Source: Halieaceae bacterium UBA5085 | GTDB taxonomy: Bacteria > Pseudomonadota > Gammaproteobacteria > Pseudomonadales > Halieaceae | Length of the DNA stretch: 64,000 bases | Direction of reading: 5' to 3' | Assembly: GCA_002414665.1 (NCBI GenBank) | Contig: DIAF01000038.1 | Span: forward strand, 92,492 to 156,491 | Shown here: positions 44,099 to 53,031 of the stretch, piece by piece | Numbering within the stretch: the first letter of the stretch is position 1 | How the letters are laid out: each line of letters begins with the position of its first letter | The notes under the pieces: generated by a model | Told to the model about the DNA's origin: nothing | Databases searched by the model: none | What the model saw: only the letters and a program-made list of their open reading frames with translations | Position numbers and translations under genes: made by a program

Positions 44099-44862
44099 CG
44101 GTTACCCTGGTGCAATGCGAGCTGGCCTGGGAAGCGCCCGAAGACAACCGGCGGCACCTCGAAGCGCTACTTGAACGCAGCGCAGCGGCCAGCGATCTCG
44201 TGGTGCTGCCGGAAATGTTCACCACCGGCTTTTCCATGAATGCCCTGGCCAATGCCGAGCCTCCCGGCGGCGACACCGAGCGCTGGATGCAGCGGCTGGC
44301 GCGGCAACACGGCTGCGCCATCACCGGCAGCATCGCCGTGCGCACCGAGGGCGATGCCGTCTACAACCGCATGCTGTTCGTCACCCCCGACGGCGGCACA
44401 ACCCACTACGACAAACGCCACCTGTTCCGCATGGCGGGCGAACACGAGCGCTATGCCGGCGGCAGGGAGCGCGTCACCGTGACCTGGCGCGACTGGCGTA
44501 TTCTGCTGCAGGTTTGCTACGACCTGCGTTTCCCCGTATTCAGCCGGAACCGGGGGGATTACGATCTGGCGCTGTATGTTGCCAACTGGCCCGCCGCGAG
44601 ACGCCTGCACTGGCGTGCGCTGCTGCCAGCCCGGGCGATTGAAAATGCGGCCTGCGTTGTGGGTGTGAACAGGGTCGGCAGGGATGCCAAGCAGGTGGAT
44701 TATGCCGGAGACAGTCTCGCCATTGCGGCAGACGGCAAAATTCTGGCGGACCTGACAAATGAAAACGGCACTGTCAGCGTCGTACTGAACAGTGCCGATC
44801 TTCTTGCTTACCGGGAGCGATTTCCCTGCCACCTGGATGCGGACGACTTTCAGCTGCGCTGA
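44086..44862 (+). CDS. Omega-amidase (nitrilase family, YafV-like)
   Basis: The 258-residue protein is a nitrilase-superfamily amidase with catalytic Glu in VVLPEMFTTGF, Lys in DKRHLF and Cys144 in QVCYDLRFP. Length and motifs match YafV/omega-amidase, which hydrolyses 2-oxoglutaramate or 2-oxosuccinamate. This removes the amide product formed when glutamine or asparagine acts as amino donor and pulls the transamination forward. It overlaps the aminotransferase gene. Confidence 0.93.
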   Translation: MQDLTVTLVQCELAWEAPEDNRRHLEALLERSAAASDLVVLPEMFTTGFSMNALANAEPPGGDTERWMQRLARQHGCAITGSIAVRTEGDAVYNRMLFVTPDGGTTHYDKRHLFRMAGEHERYAGGRERVTVTWRDWRILLQVCYDLRFPVFSRNRGDYDLALYVANWPAARRLHWRALLPARAIENAACVVGVNRVGRDAKQVDYAGDSLAIAADGKILADLTNENGTVSVVLNSADLLAYRERFPCHLDADDFQLR

Positions 44863-44899
44863 AAAGTCGCCCCGCCACCGTCGGCGTCAGGGCGCCGGC

Positions 44900-45928
44900 T
44901 TACTCCTTGTATTCAACTTCCAGCGTAGCCATTACGCGGCGGTTCTCGGCGCGGCCTTCGCTGGTGTCGTTGCTCGCAACCGGGCGAGACTCACCGTAAC
45001 CAACGGCTTCCAGACGATCAGCACTGATGCCGTGTTGGTTGACCAGCAGATCAACCACTGCCTGCGCGCGACGCTGGGACAGCTGCTGGTTGTAGTTTTC
45101 CGGACCCACGCTGTCGGTGTGGCCTTCAACGTCAACCTGCAGGTCGCTGAAGCGTTTCAGGAACGCGGCCAGCTCGCTGATGTCGCCAAAGTACACTTCT
45201 TTCACATTCGTGGAGTCGAAGTCGAAGTTGACCTTCAGCTTGATGGACGCCACCTGGGCGACCGGCAGCGGGCAGCCCGTCGCGTCTACGCGAGTACCCG
45301 CCGGCGTGCCGGGGCACTGGTCACGATCGTCGGTGACCCCGTCACCGTCTGAGTCAACCGGAGCCGCTGCAACACGGGCAGGCTCTGGGTCCGCCTCGAC
45401 CTTGCCGAAATAGAAGTTGAGGCCGGCGGTGACCAGGAAGTCATTTTCGCTCTCGTCCAGGCTGTGCAGCATGCGCGCATCCAAGCGGGCACCGAAGCGC
45501 GGCGTCAGCATCCAGCGCAAACCACCACCTGCATTAGCCGTGGTTTCAACCGTGTCAAAAACATCGGCGTCAATGTCGATTTCACCCATACCGAAAGCCA
45601 GGTAGGGGCGAACACGGTTGCCGCCACCGATATAGCTGCCGGTGTAGTACATCATACCGACCTGCCAGGCCGCGACGTCGGTTTTGGTTCCGTCGTTGTA
45701 GCGCGTGCTGTCTTCGGCGTACATCACTTCGGCAGCCCAGTTGTCAGTGAAGGCGTACTCCAGGCCAACGACCGGGGTCTCGGTATCTTTCAAACGCCGA
45801 TCGCCGTCAAACACGAACTGGCCGATACCAACGTTGAAAGTCAGCGGGACCTCCGCCGAGACCGGTGCAGCGGATATGGATGCAGCGGTTGCCACCGCGG
45901 CAACGCCGGCGAGAAATTTTTGTTTCAT
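44900..45928 (-). CDS. OmpA-family outer-membrane protein
   Basis: The 342-residue product has a signal peptide ending near VSA, an eight-stranded barrel-like N-terminal domain, a short linker with one calcium-binding thrombospondin-type repeat (DSDGDGVTDDRDQCPGTPAG), and the OmpA C-terminal peptidoglycan-binding domain (VEGHTDSVGPENYNQQLSQRRAQAV). AGGAG lies about 8 bases before the ATG. It should tie the outer membrane to the peptidoglycan. Confidence 0.94.
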   Translation of the reverse strand: MKQKFLAGVAAVATAASISAAPVSAEVPLTFNVGIGQFVFDGDRRLKDTETPVVGLEYAFTDNWAAEVMYAEDSTRYNDGTKTDVAAWQVGMMYYTGSYIGGGNRVRPYLAFGMGEIDIDADVFDTVETTANAGGGLRWMLTPRFGARLDARMLHSLDESENDFLVTAGLNFYFGKVEADPEPARVAAAPVDSDGDGVTDDRDQCPGTPAGTRVDATGCPLPVAQVASIKLKVNFDFDSTNVKEVYFGDISELAAFLKRFSDLQVDVEGHTDSVGPENYNQQLSQRRAQAVVDLLVNQHGISADRLEAVGYGESRPVASNDTSEGRAENRRVMATLEVEYKE

Positions 45929-46059
45929 TGCTTGTACTCCTGTTGAACGGACAAGGCCCCCTACACAATGGCCATTACGCAATGATACAGAGTCGGGCGC
46001 CAATCTCCAGCGTAGTGGGATCATAAAATTCACAGTCTTAATGCGGAATATTCCAGCAC

Positions 46060-46761
46060 TTAGAGGCCGAGAACCTGCTTCACGAAGGGCACTGTCAGCG
46101 CGCGCTGGTCGGCCAGGGAGCGGGCGTCAAGGGTGTCGAGAAGCCGCATCAGCGCAGCCATCTCCCGAGGTGCACGGCTGACCAGAAAACGGCCAACCTC
46201 TGGCGGCATGTCGAGGCCCCGGCACCGCGCGCGAAACTGCAGGACGGCCTGCAATTGCTCGTCGTCCGGTGCCGGCAGCTGGAAAACCGGCCCCCATGCC
46301 AAGCGCGAGCGCAGGTCATCCAGCGTCACTGCCAGCTGGCGGGGACTGCTGCGGCCCGCAAACAACAAACGACAACCGCACTCCCGCGCGCGATTGAAAA
46401 AATGAAACAGCGCTTCTTCCCAGGCTGGATTGCCCGCAACCAGGTCGAGATCGTCAATGCACACCAGGCCCTGCCGCTCCAAGCCGCTGAGTAACTCCGC
46501 AGCGGGAGCTGCCTGCAAGTCATCCAGTGGCAAATATGAACTGTTGTCGGGGTTCAGGTGACACGCCGCCTGCAGCAGATGTGATTTGCCACTGCCGCGG
46601 GGGCCAAAGAGGTAAATAGCCGGCTCTCCCGCCGCCAGGCCCTGGCCGCGCAGCGCCACCAGCAGCGGCTCGTGCGCGGCGGTGGCGTGAAAGCTGGCAA
46701 AGGTGGCATCGTCACGCAGACGCATGTTCAGGGCCAGTTGACTGGCGGGCGCCGCCGACAC
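46060..46761 (-). CDS. hda: DnaA regulatory inactivator Hda
   Basis: The 233-residue product is an AAA+ DnaA homologue without DNA-binding domain. Walker A is FGPRGSGKSHL, Walker B is VCIDDLDLVAG, and the sensor-like end ALTVPFVKQVLGL is that of Hda, as is the start (SQLALNMRLRDDATFASF). The GTG start is chosen because it lies 4 bases after the AI-2E gene stop and gives the usual length. Hda with the beta clamp promotes ATP hydrolysis by DnaA. Confidence 0.93.
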   Translation of the reverse strand: MSAAPASQLALNMRLRDDATFASFHATAAHEPLLVALRGQGLAAGEPAIYLFGPRGSGKSHLLQAACHLNPDNSSYLPLDDLQAAPAAELLSGLERQGLVCIDDLDLVAGNPAWEEALFHFFNRARECGCRLLFAGRSSPRQLAVTLDDLRSRLAWGPVFQLPAPDDEQLQAVLQFRARCRGLDMPPEVGRFLVSRAPREMAALMRLLDTLDARSLADQRALTVPFVKQVLGL

Positions 46762-46765
46762 GACC

Positions 46766-47848
46766 TCAATCCCCGCTGTACAGCTGGCTGGCGCGGTAAT
46801 AGGCCAGGGCGTGGCGCACAAAGACCATGATCACCGCCGACACGGGCAGTGCCACCAGCACGCCGACAAACCCTGCGATCTGGCCGCCGGCCATAAGCGC
46901 AAAGATCACCGCCACCGGATGCAGGCCGATGCGATCGCCTACCAGCACCGGCGTCAGCAGGACACTTTCCAGCACCTGGCCAACGCCGAACACCAGGGCC
47001 ACCCAGAGCAGAACGGTCCAGTCCTGGAACTGCACATATGCCAGTATGCAGGACGTGAGGATGCCCACGACAAAACCCAGATAAGGCACGATGCTGGCGA
47101 GTCCGGCGACGACGCCCAGCACCAGGGCAAACTGCACCCCGACCAGCCACAGGCCGGTGCTGTAGATCACGCCCAGCGAGCACATGACCAGGAACTGTCC
47201 ACGCAGGAAGGCGCTGAGCACCTCATCCGCCTCGCTCACCAGCGCGATCGCGTTCTTGTGCCAGGCGACCGGCACGATACCGAGCGCCTTCTGCATCAGG
47301 ATGTCCCAGTCACGCATCAGGTAAAATGCCACCACGGGCACCAGCGCCAGATTGAACAGACCCGCGAGGAAACCCGCCCCCGAGCCGGTGATGCTCTTGA
47401 GCGTCGATGCCGTGACCTTGCCGAGGGACTGCCAGTGCTCGGCGAGCTGTCCTGACCAGTCGATCTGTGGCAGCTGCGCCGCCGGCACACTCAGACGCTC
47501 CTGCAGCCAGGGCAGCAGGGTTTTCGTAACCCACTGATATAAAACAGGTATTTTCTGAACAAGCGCATCGAGTTGCTGCAACACGAGGGGTACGGCGACG
47601 AGCACGCCCACTACCACGAGAGTGGAGAACAGAACGAACACCACCAGCACACCGGTGGTACGCCCCAGCCGGCGACGCTCCAGCGCATCCACCAGCGGAT
47701 CGCCGAGATAGCCTATCAGCGCACCCAGTACAAACGGCAGCAGAATGGGCTTTAACAGGTAAAACGCCAGCGATACCGCCACCAGCGCGGCCAGCGCCAA
47801 TGGCCACCGCTGCACCGATAGTGCGTTTTCGGGTTCTAGTTGCGCCAC
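46766..47848 (-). CDS. AI-2E family permease (PerM-like)
   Basis: The 360-residue protein has about eight membrane helices in the AI-2 exporter/PerM family arrangement, including a paired N-terminal helix block, a long central soluble loop (about 75-140) and the FALVLGVVAGLASIVPYLGFVVG region. Function of most members is not proven; roles in autoinducer-2 or Na+/H+ export have been reported for some. It overlaps the DUF2066 gene and precedes hda by 4 bases. Confidence 0.9.
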   Translation of the reverse strand: MAQLEPENALSVQRWPLALAALVAVSLAFYLLKPILLPFVLGALIGYLGDPLVDALERRRLGRTTGVLVVFVLFSTLVVVGVLVAVPLVLQQLDALVQKIPVLYQWVTKTLLPWLQERLSVPAAQLPQIDWSGQLAEHWQSLGKVTASTLKSITGSGAGFLAGLFNLALVPVVAFYLMRDWDILMQKALGIVPVAWHKNAIALVSEADEVLSAFLRGQFLVMCSLGVIYSTGLWLVGVQFALVLGVVAGLASIVPYLGFVVGILTSCILAYVQFQDWTVLLWVALVFGVGQVLESVLLTPVLVGDRIGLHPVAVIFALMAGGQIAGFVGVLVALPVSAVIMVFVRHALAYYRASQLYSGD

Positions 47849-48876
47849 TGGTACTCCAAGCCTCCCCCGGTGTTGCCAGCCGCGGGCCGCATACGAGGAT
47901 TCAACTCGATAATGGACGCCAGCTGGGCACTGTCTGCCGCCGCAACAATCGCCAGCGTCAGGATACCCTGATCCAGCGCAGTAAGTCGCGCCTGGCGGAT
48001 AGGTTCCAACCCTTCCAGCCAGCTTATGATTGCCGCGTAATCGGCATAACTGGACACGCCGCGCACGCGCAACGACACCGCATCGCTCGCCTCCGCACCG
48101 CTGATCGCGTAGCGTGCGGCCATGTCCTCGACCACCAGCTCAACCCCGGCCTGCATGAACTGGCCTGGCTCTGTGCGGGGCACACTGCGCCCCTGCCGAC
48201 CCTGCGTTGACAGGTATGCCCAGTCGCCGACCACATCGCCAGAAGCCAGTACCGCCAGTCGACCGGCCAGCACCTCGCCCGCGCGATAGCGCGTCGACGC
48301 GGCAACCAGCAATGGCGAGGGCAGGTGCCAGGCCTCTGCAGGATCCAGGGCCGCGGCGTCAGTGAGGTCCAACAGCGGGAACCGCAGCGGTACACCACGA
48401 TGCCGGAACCCCTCGGCCAGCTGAGCCGCCAGTTCGGGATGCGTGCCGGGGCTGAGAAAGCGACGTTCACCGGCCTCCTCAACCACCAGCCATACCAGTA
48501 CCGCGGGGCGGGTTGCGGTCCATATAGGCGCTCCGGCGCTCACCAGCACGTCACGCACCTGCAACGGATCAAACTCGACCCGTGCCGACAATTCCGCCGC
48601 ACCGGCATCGACCCGGCTGTAGGAGTACTGCTGCACACGTGCCCGTGCGCCCTGCAAGACCGGCGTAATCTCCGGGCGCTGCAGCACATCCACGGATCCG
48701 GACACTTTCACCAGCACCTGGGCGAGCCCCTCTGTAGCGGCACGCGCCAGCTCAGCCTCGCCGCGGTCCGCAACGGGAATGTCAGCCACGTACAGGTCGC
48801 GGACCAGCTCCGCGGGGTAGGCTTTGAAGACGAAGAGCAGCAGCAATGCTGCCAACCAGTTCAGGGGCGCACGCAC
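47836..48876 (-). CDS. DUF2066 domain protein
   Basis: The 346-residue product has a signal-peptide-like N terminus (NWLAALLLLFVFKAYPAELV) and is otherwise soluble, so it is likely periplasmic. It is the DUF2066 protein found upstream of the AI-2E permease and hda in Pseudomonas-like bacteria; the function is unknown. GTG was chosen as start because GGAGG lies 5 bases ahead; an ATG nine codons upstream lacks such a site. Confidence 0.85.
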   Translation of the reverse strand: MRAPLNWLAALLLLFVFKAYPAELVRDLYVADIPVADRGEAELARAATEGLAQVLVKVSGSVDVLQRPEITPVLQGARARVQQYSYSRVDAGAAELSARVEFDPLQVRDVLVSAGAPIWTATRPAVLVWLVVEEAGERRFLSPGTHPELAAQLAEGFRHRGVPLRFPLLDLTDAAALDPAEAWHLPSPLLVAASTRYRAGEVLAGRLAVLASGDVVGDWAYLSTQGRQGRSVPRTEPGQFMQAGVELVVEDMAARYAISGAEASDAVSLRVRGVSSYADYAAIISWLEGLEPIRQARLTALDQGILTLAIVAAADSAQLASIIELNPRMRPAAGNTGGGLEYQWRN

Positions 48877-49040
48877 GTTGGCCTCCGGCGTGTTGGTAAA
48901 CACCTAGTGTAACAGCAGCCGGGTGTCGGCGAGATGCTCAGCGTGAAAATTGCCGCAGGCGTGAATCGCCCATCGATTAAGGCTAGAATACGCCACCCTG
49001 CAACGACAGCTGCCCGCAACTCAACCGGACCCCGCACACC

Positions 49041-50078
49041 ATGAGCACAGACAACCAGGGCAAGGCCCTCAGCTACAAGGACGCCGGCGTCAATATCGAC
49101 GCCGGCAACGCACTGGTGGAGCGCATCAAGCATGTTTCCCGGCGCACGGCACGCCCTGAGGTGCTCGGCGGATTGGGCGGCTTCGGCGCACTGTGCGAGA
49201 TTCCCGCAGGATATCGCCAGCCGGTTCTGGTATCCGGCACCGATGGCGTGGGAACCAAACTGCGGCTGGCGATGGAAATGGGTGTTCATGACACCATCGG
49301 CATTGACCTGGTCGCGATGTGCGTTAATGACCTGGTGGTCGCCGGTGCCGAGCCTCTGTTTTTCCTCGACTACTACGCCACCGGGGCGCTGGATGTTGAC
49401 ACCGCAGCCGCCGTGGTCACCGGCATAGGCCAGGGCTGCGAGTCGGCAGGCTGCGCGCTGGTCGGCGGGGAAACCGCGGAAATGCCAGGCATGTACGAGG
49501 GCGAAGACTATGACCTGGCGGGCTTCTGCGTTGGCGTGGTGGAGAAGTCCGCCATTATCGATGGCAGTACAGTTGCGGCGGGTGACACGCTCATCGCCAT
49601 AGGCAGCAGCGGGCCACACTCAAACGGGTACTCCCTGATCCGCAAGATTCTCGAGGTCAGTGGCAGCAGCCTGGACCAGCCTTTTGGCGACAGCACCCTC
49701 GGGGAGACGCTACTCACGCCAACCATAATTTACGTCAAACCACTGCTTGCGCTGTTCCGGCAGGTAGCGGTCAAGGCGCTTAGCCACATTACCGGCGGTG
49801 GCTTGCCCGAAAATCTGCCGCGCGTGCTCCCCGCTGACTGCCGGGCGGTGGTGGACACCGCATCCTGGGACTGGCCGCCGATTTTCTGCTGGCTGCAGGA
49901 GCAAGGCAACGTCGCTACGCCGGAAATGTACCGGACATTCAACTGCGGTGTGGGCATGGTCGTCTGCGTCGCCGAGTCCGACACCGCAGCCACCCTGCAA
50001 CTCCTGGCCAGCGAGGGTTTGAACGCCTGGCGGCTGGGACGCGTCGAAAGCGGCGAGCGCGGTGTGGACCTGGCCTGA
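49041..50078 (+). CDS. purM: Phosphoribosylformylglycinamidine cyclo-ligase
   Basis: The 345-residue protein is AIR synthetase, which closes the imidazole ring in purine synthesis. The start SYKDAGVNIDAGNALVERIK and segments GTDGVGTKLRLA and VGGETAEMPGMYEGEDYD are those of the family. It overlaps purN by one base (TGATG), so the two purine steps are coupled. A weak TAGAAT lies about 50 bases before it. Confidence 0.97.
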   Translation: MSTDNQGKALSYKDAGVNIDAGNALVERIKHVSRRTARPEVLGGLGGFGALCEIPAGYRQPVLVSGTDGVGTKLRLAMEMGVHDTIGIDLVAMCVNDLVVAGAEPLFFLDYYATGALDVDTAAAVVTGIGQGCESAGCALVGGETAEMPGMYEGEDYDLAGFCVGVVEKSAIIDGSTVAAGDTLIAIGSSGPHSNGYSLIRKILEVSGSSLDQPFGDSTLGETLLTPTIIYVKPLLALFRQVAVKALSHITGGGLPENLPRVLPADCRAVVDTASWDWPPIFCWLQEQGNVATPEMYRTFNCGVGMVVCVAESDTAATLQLLASEGLNAWRLGRVESGERGVDLA

Positions 50079-50773
50079 TGTCGACCTCGCCCTGCGGCCG
50101 CATCGCCGTGCTGATTTCCGGTCGGGGCTCGAATATGCGAGCGCTGCTCGACGCCAGCACCAAGGGCGCATTGCCGGCAAAGATCAGCCTGGTGATCAGC
50201 AACCGCGCTGACGCCGAGGGCCTGCAGACAGCGCGGGAGGCAGGCGTTGAAACCGCCTGCATCGCCCATGCAGACTACCCCACCCGTGAGGCCTTCGATG
50301 CCGCGCTGGTAGAGCGGCTGCAACAGATACAGCCGGATCTGGTGGCCCTGGCCGGCTTCATGCGTATCCTCACGCCGGTATTTATCACACCTTTTGCCGG
50401 TAGATTATTGAACATTCATCCGTCATTGTTGCCAAAGTACCCGGGGCTGCACACGCACCAGCGGGCAATTGACGCCGGCGACCGCGAAGCCGGAAGTACG
50501 GTCCATTTTGTGACGCCCGAACTGGATGGTGGTCCGCCTGTGCTTCAGGCGCGCGTGCCGATACGGGCGGACGACACCGCAGACAGCCTGGCGCAGCGCG
50601 TGCTGGAAATGGAGCACGCCATTTACCCGCTGGCCGCCCTCTGGTTCCTGCAGGGCAGGCTCACACTGGACAAACAAGGAGCACTTTTCGATGGCCAGAC
50701 GATACCCGCGAATGGGCTTCAATATCGGCCGCCCTTTGTCACTGACGACGCTGCTGCTGGCGGTATTGCTTAA
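50078..50773 (+). CDS. purN: Phosphoribosylglycinamide formyltransferase
   Basis: The 231-residue protein carries the GAR transformylase signatures: NIHPSLLPKYPGLHTHQRAI (catalytic Asn and His) and STVHFVTPELDGGP (catalytic Asp). It uses 10-formyltetrahydrofolate to formylate GAR. The last 83 bases overlap the next gene, unusual but supported by both frames being conserved in their family ends. Confidence 0.95.
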   Translation: MSTSPCGRIAVLISGRGSNMRALLDASTKGALPAKISLVISNRADAEGLQTAREAGVETACIAHADYPTREAFDAALVERLQQIQPDLVALAGFMRILTPVFITPFAGRLLNIHPSLLPKYPGLHTHQRAIDAGDREAGSTVHFVTPELDGGPPVLQARVPIRADDTADSLAQRVLEMEHAIYPLAALWFLQGRLTLDKQGALFDGQTIPANGLQYRPPFVTDDAAAGGIA

Positions 50774-51461
50774 CACTCCCCTGTCGGCGGCTTTGGCCGC
50801 CGGCGAGCCCGTGTTGCAGCCCTATCTCGTCAAATATTCCACTTCGGCGCGGGGCATGACGGTCACCCTGGAGCGGGAGCTGAAAGACGAGGGCGAGGGG
50901 CGCTACACCCTCACCAACGGCGGCAAGCTGCTCGTCGTAGGCTTTCACGAGGTTGCCGTGTTTAGCGTCGAAGGCAGTGAAATTCATCCCAAATCCTACA
51001 TTTACCAGGGCACGGGGCTGATCAACCGGCGCCGTGAGGTGCATTTTACCCCGGGCTCCGACACGGTCCGCAGTCTGTACAAAGACGAGTGGTATGAGCT
51101 CCCGTATACCGAAGGCACGCTGGACCGCATGAGCCAGCAGGAACAGCTGCGCCTGCAATTGATGGCCAAGGAGAACCCGCGCGAGAACCTGCAGGTACGC
51201 ATTGCCGATGGCAAGCGCATACGTGACTATGAACTGGTCTATGTTGGCGAGGAGGTTCTGGACACACCATTGGGCCCGGTGAACACACTGCATTTCGAGC
51301 GCCTGCACGAAGAGCCCGACCGTGAATCAGCCATGTGGCTGGCGCCAGACTGGGATTACCTGATGGTGAAAACCATCCACGTCGAGGACGACAAGCCGGT
51401 TGAAGTGCTGCTTGCCGAAGGCAGCATGGCAGGCACTCCACTGCAAGCGCTGGTGCCCTGA
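50691..51461 (+). CDS. DUF3108 domain protein, probably periplasmic
   Basis: The 256-residue product has a signal peptide (PLSLTTLLLAVLLNTPLSAALA) and a DUF3108 beta-rich domain with the EIHPKSYIYQGTGLINRRR and PLGPVNTLHFERLH segments. Function unknown; it commonly follows purN in related bacteria. AAGGAG lies about 10 bases before the ATG, which overlaps purN. A Met seven codons downstream is an alternative start. Confidence 0.85.
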   Translation: MARRYPRMGFNIGRPLSLTTLLLAVLLNTPLSAALAAGEPVLQPYLVKYSTSARGMTVTLERELKDEGEGRYTLTNGGKLLVVGFHEVAVFSVEGSEIHPKSYIYQGTGLINRRREVHFTPGSDTVRSLYKDEWYELPYTEGTLDRMSQQEQLRLQLMAKENPRENLQVRIADGKRIRDYELVYVGEEVLDTPLGPVNTLHFERLHEEPDRESAMWLAPDWDYLMVKTIHVEDDKPVEVLLAEGSMAGTPLQALVP

Positions 51462-51471
51462 ACCGCGCGAT

Positions 51472-52038
51472 TCAGGCGCGCGGCAGGGTTACTCCGCGCT
51501 GACCCTGGTATTTGCCACCGCGGTCGCGGTAGCTGGTTTCACACACTTCATCCGATTCGAAGAACAGCATCTGGGCAACGCCTTCATTGGCATAAATCTT
51601 CGCCGGCAAGGTCGTGGTGTTGGAAAACTCCAGCGTCACATGCCCCTCCCACTCCGGCTCCAACGGCGTAACGTTGACGATAATACCGCAGCGGGCATAC
51701 GTAGACTTGCCCAGACAAATCGTCAACACGTTGCGCGGAATGCGAAAGTACTCGACGGTCACCGCCAGCGCAAAGGAGTTGGGCGGAATCACGCACACAT
51801 CACCACGCACATCCACGAAGCTGTTTTCGTCGAAAGCCTTGGGGTCCACAGTGGCGGAATTGATATTGGTAAATACCTTGAAGTGGTCGGAGCAACGCAC
51901 ATCGTACCCGTAGCTGGATGTGCCGTAGGAAATCAGCCTGCGATCTCCGTCGTTGCGCACCTGGCTCGGCTCAAAAGGCTCGATCATCCCGTGTTGCTCC
52001 GCCATGCGGCGAATCCATTTGTCTGCCTTGATACTCAC
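51472..52038 (-). CDS. dcd: dCTP deaminase
   Basis: The 188-residue protein converts dCTP to dUTP. SYGYDVRCSDHFKVF near the start and STYARCGIIVNVTPLEPEWEGHVTLE in the middle are the family's nucleotide and catalytic segments (Glu in GHVTLEFSNTT). Length matches Escherichia coli Dcd at 193. It converges on the DUF3108 gene with 10 bases between. Confidence 0.96.
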   Translation of the reverse strand: MSIKADKWIRRMAEQHGMIEPFEPSQVRNDGDRRLISYGTSSYGYDVRCSDHFKVFTNINSATVDPKAFDENSFVDVRGDVCVIPPNSFALAVTVEYFRIPRNVLTICLGKSTYARCGIIVNVTPLEPEWEGHVTLEFSNTTTLPAKIYANEGVAQMLFFESDEVCETSYRDRGGKYQGQRGVTLPRA

Positions 52039-52055
52039 GCTGTCATACGCTCCGG

Positions 52056-52871
52056 TCAGTCGTCGGTTATTCGAATGTTGGGCACCTGCACGCCTCCCCC
52101 GGACACCGTACCCGACAGCGTCGCCTGAATGGCGCGCGCAGCCGCCAGGTAAAGCTGCGCCTCGGGGGAGTCGGGCGCCGCCACCACAGTCGGGGTGCCG
52201 CTGTCAGTCTGCTCCCGTATCGACAGCGCCAGCGGCAGGCTCGCCAGCAGCGGTACGCCGTAGTCCCGGGACACACGTTCACCGCCCGCGCTGCCGAAGA
52301 TATGCTCGGCGTGGCCGCACTGGCTGCAGACGTGCACTGCCATGTTCTCGACAATACCCAGTATGGGCACATCCACCTTGCGAAACATCTCGATACCTTT
52401 GCGTGCGTCCAGCAGGGCAATGTCCTGCGGCGTGGTCACGATGACCGCACCCGCGACCGTCGCCTTTTGCGACAGGGTGAGCTGTATGTCACCCGTGCCC
52501 GGTGGCATGTCGATCACCAGATAATCCAGTTCGCCCCAGAGTGTCTGCTCAAGCATCTGTACCAGGGCGCCACCGGCCATGGGACCACGCCAGACCATCG
52601 GCGTGCGCTCACTGGCGAGGAAACCCATCGACATGGTTTTCAACCCGTGTGCCATCACCGGCAACAGCCACTTGCCATCCTTCTGCTCCGGCTTGATGCC
52701 TTCGGCAATGCCCAGCATGCGCTGCTGACTTGGACCGTAAATATCGGCATCGAGCAAGCCCACTCGGCTCCCCAGTGACTGTAGCGCCAGCGCCAGATTG
52801 ACTGCGGTGGTCGATTTACCCACGCCGCCCTTGCCAGAGGCAACGGCGATAATATGCTTGATTGTGTTCAT
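52056..52871 (-). CDS. mrp: Mrp/ApbC-type Fe-S carrier ATPase
   Basis: The 271-residue protein is a deviant Walker A ATPase, with GKGGVGKST, the CSQCGH pair that binds the bridging Fe-S cluster, and MPPGTGD. The N-terminal DUF59 (MIP18) domain of the longer ApbC is missing, so this is the short form. The start MNTIKHIIAVASGKGG is set at the ATG nearest the Walker motif. It transfers Fe-S clusters to targets. Divergent from metG. Confidence 0.92.
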   Translation of the reverse strand: MNTIKHIIAVASGKGGVGKSTTAVNLALALQSLGSRVGLLDADIYGPSQQRMLGIAEGIKPEQKDGKWLLPVMAHGLKTMSMGFLASERTPMVWRGPMAGGALVQMLEQTLWGELDYLVIDMPPGTGDIQLTLSQKATVAGAVIVTTPQDIALLDARKGIEMFRKVDVPILGIVENMAVHVCSQCGHAEHIFGSAGGERVSRDYGVPLLASLPLALSIREQTDSGTPTVVAAPDSPEAQLYLAAARAIQATLSGTVSGGGVQVPNIRITDD

Positions 52872-52961
52872 GAATGCCGGGATCCGTGAAATGCTCGTAC
52901 CGGAGGGGAGGAAGGCCCCGCGTATGGCTCGGCAGTATAGGCAGTTGCACGGGCCCCGACA

Positions 52962-52990
52962 ATGACTGAGGAGCGCAAACCGGCTATGAT
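52962..52990 (+). promoter_or_regulatory. Candidate metG promoter
   Basis: ATGACT (52962-52967) and TATGAT (52985-52990) are spaced by exactly 17 bases, giving a start about 35 bases before metG. The -35 matches the consensus at four of six bases, the -10 at five of six. Confidence 0.5.
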
Positions 52991-53031
52991 ACGCCCCCCC
53001 ATTTTCTGAACTGCAGGGAATCGACAAGCAC

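Noticed and set aside
48961..48989. Possible purM promoter with TAGAAT as -10
   Set aside because: The -35 position holds GTGAAT, which is weak, so I do not list it as a feature.
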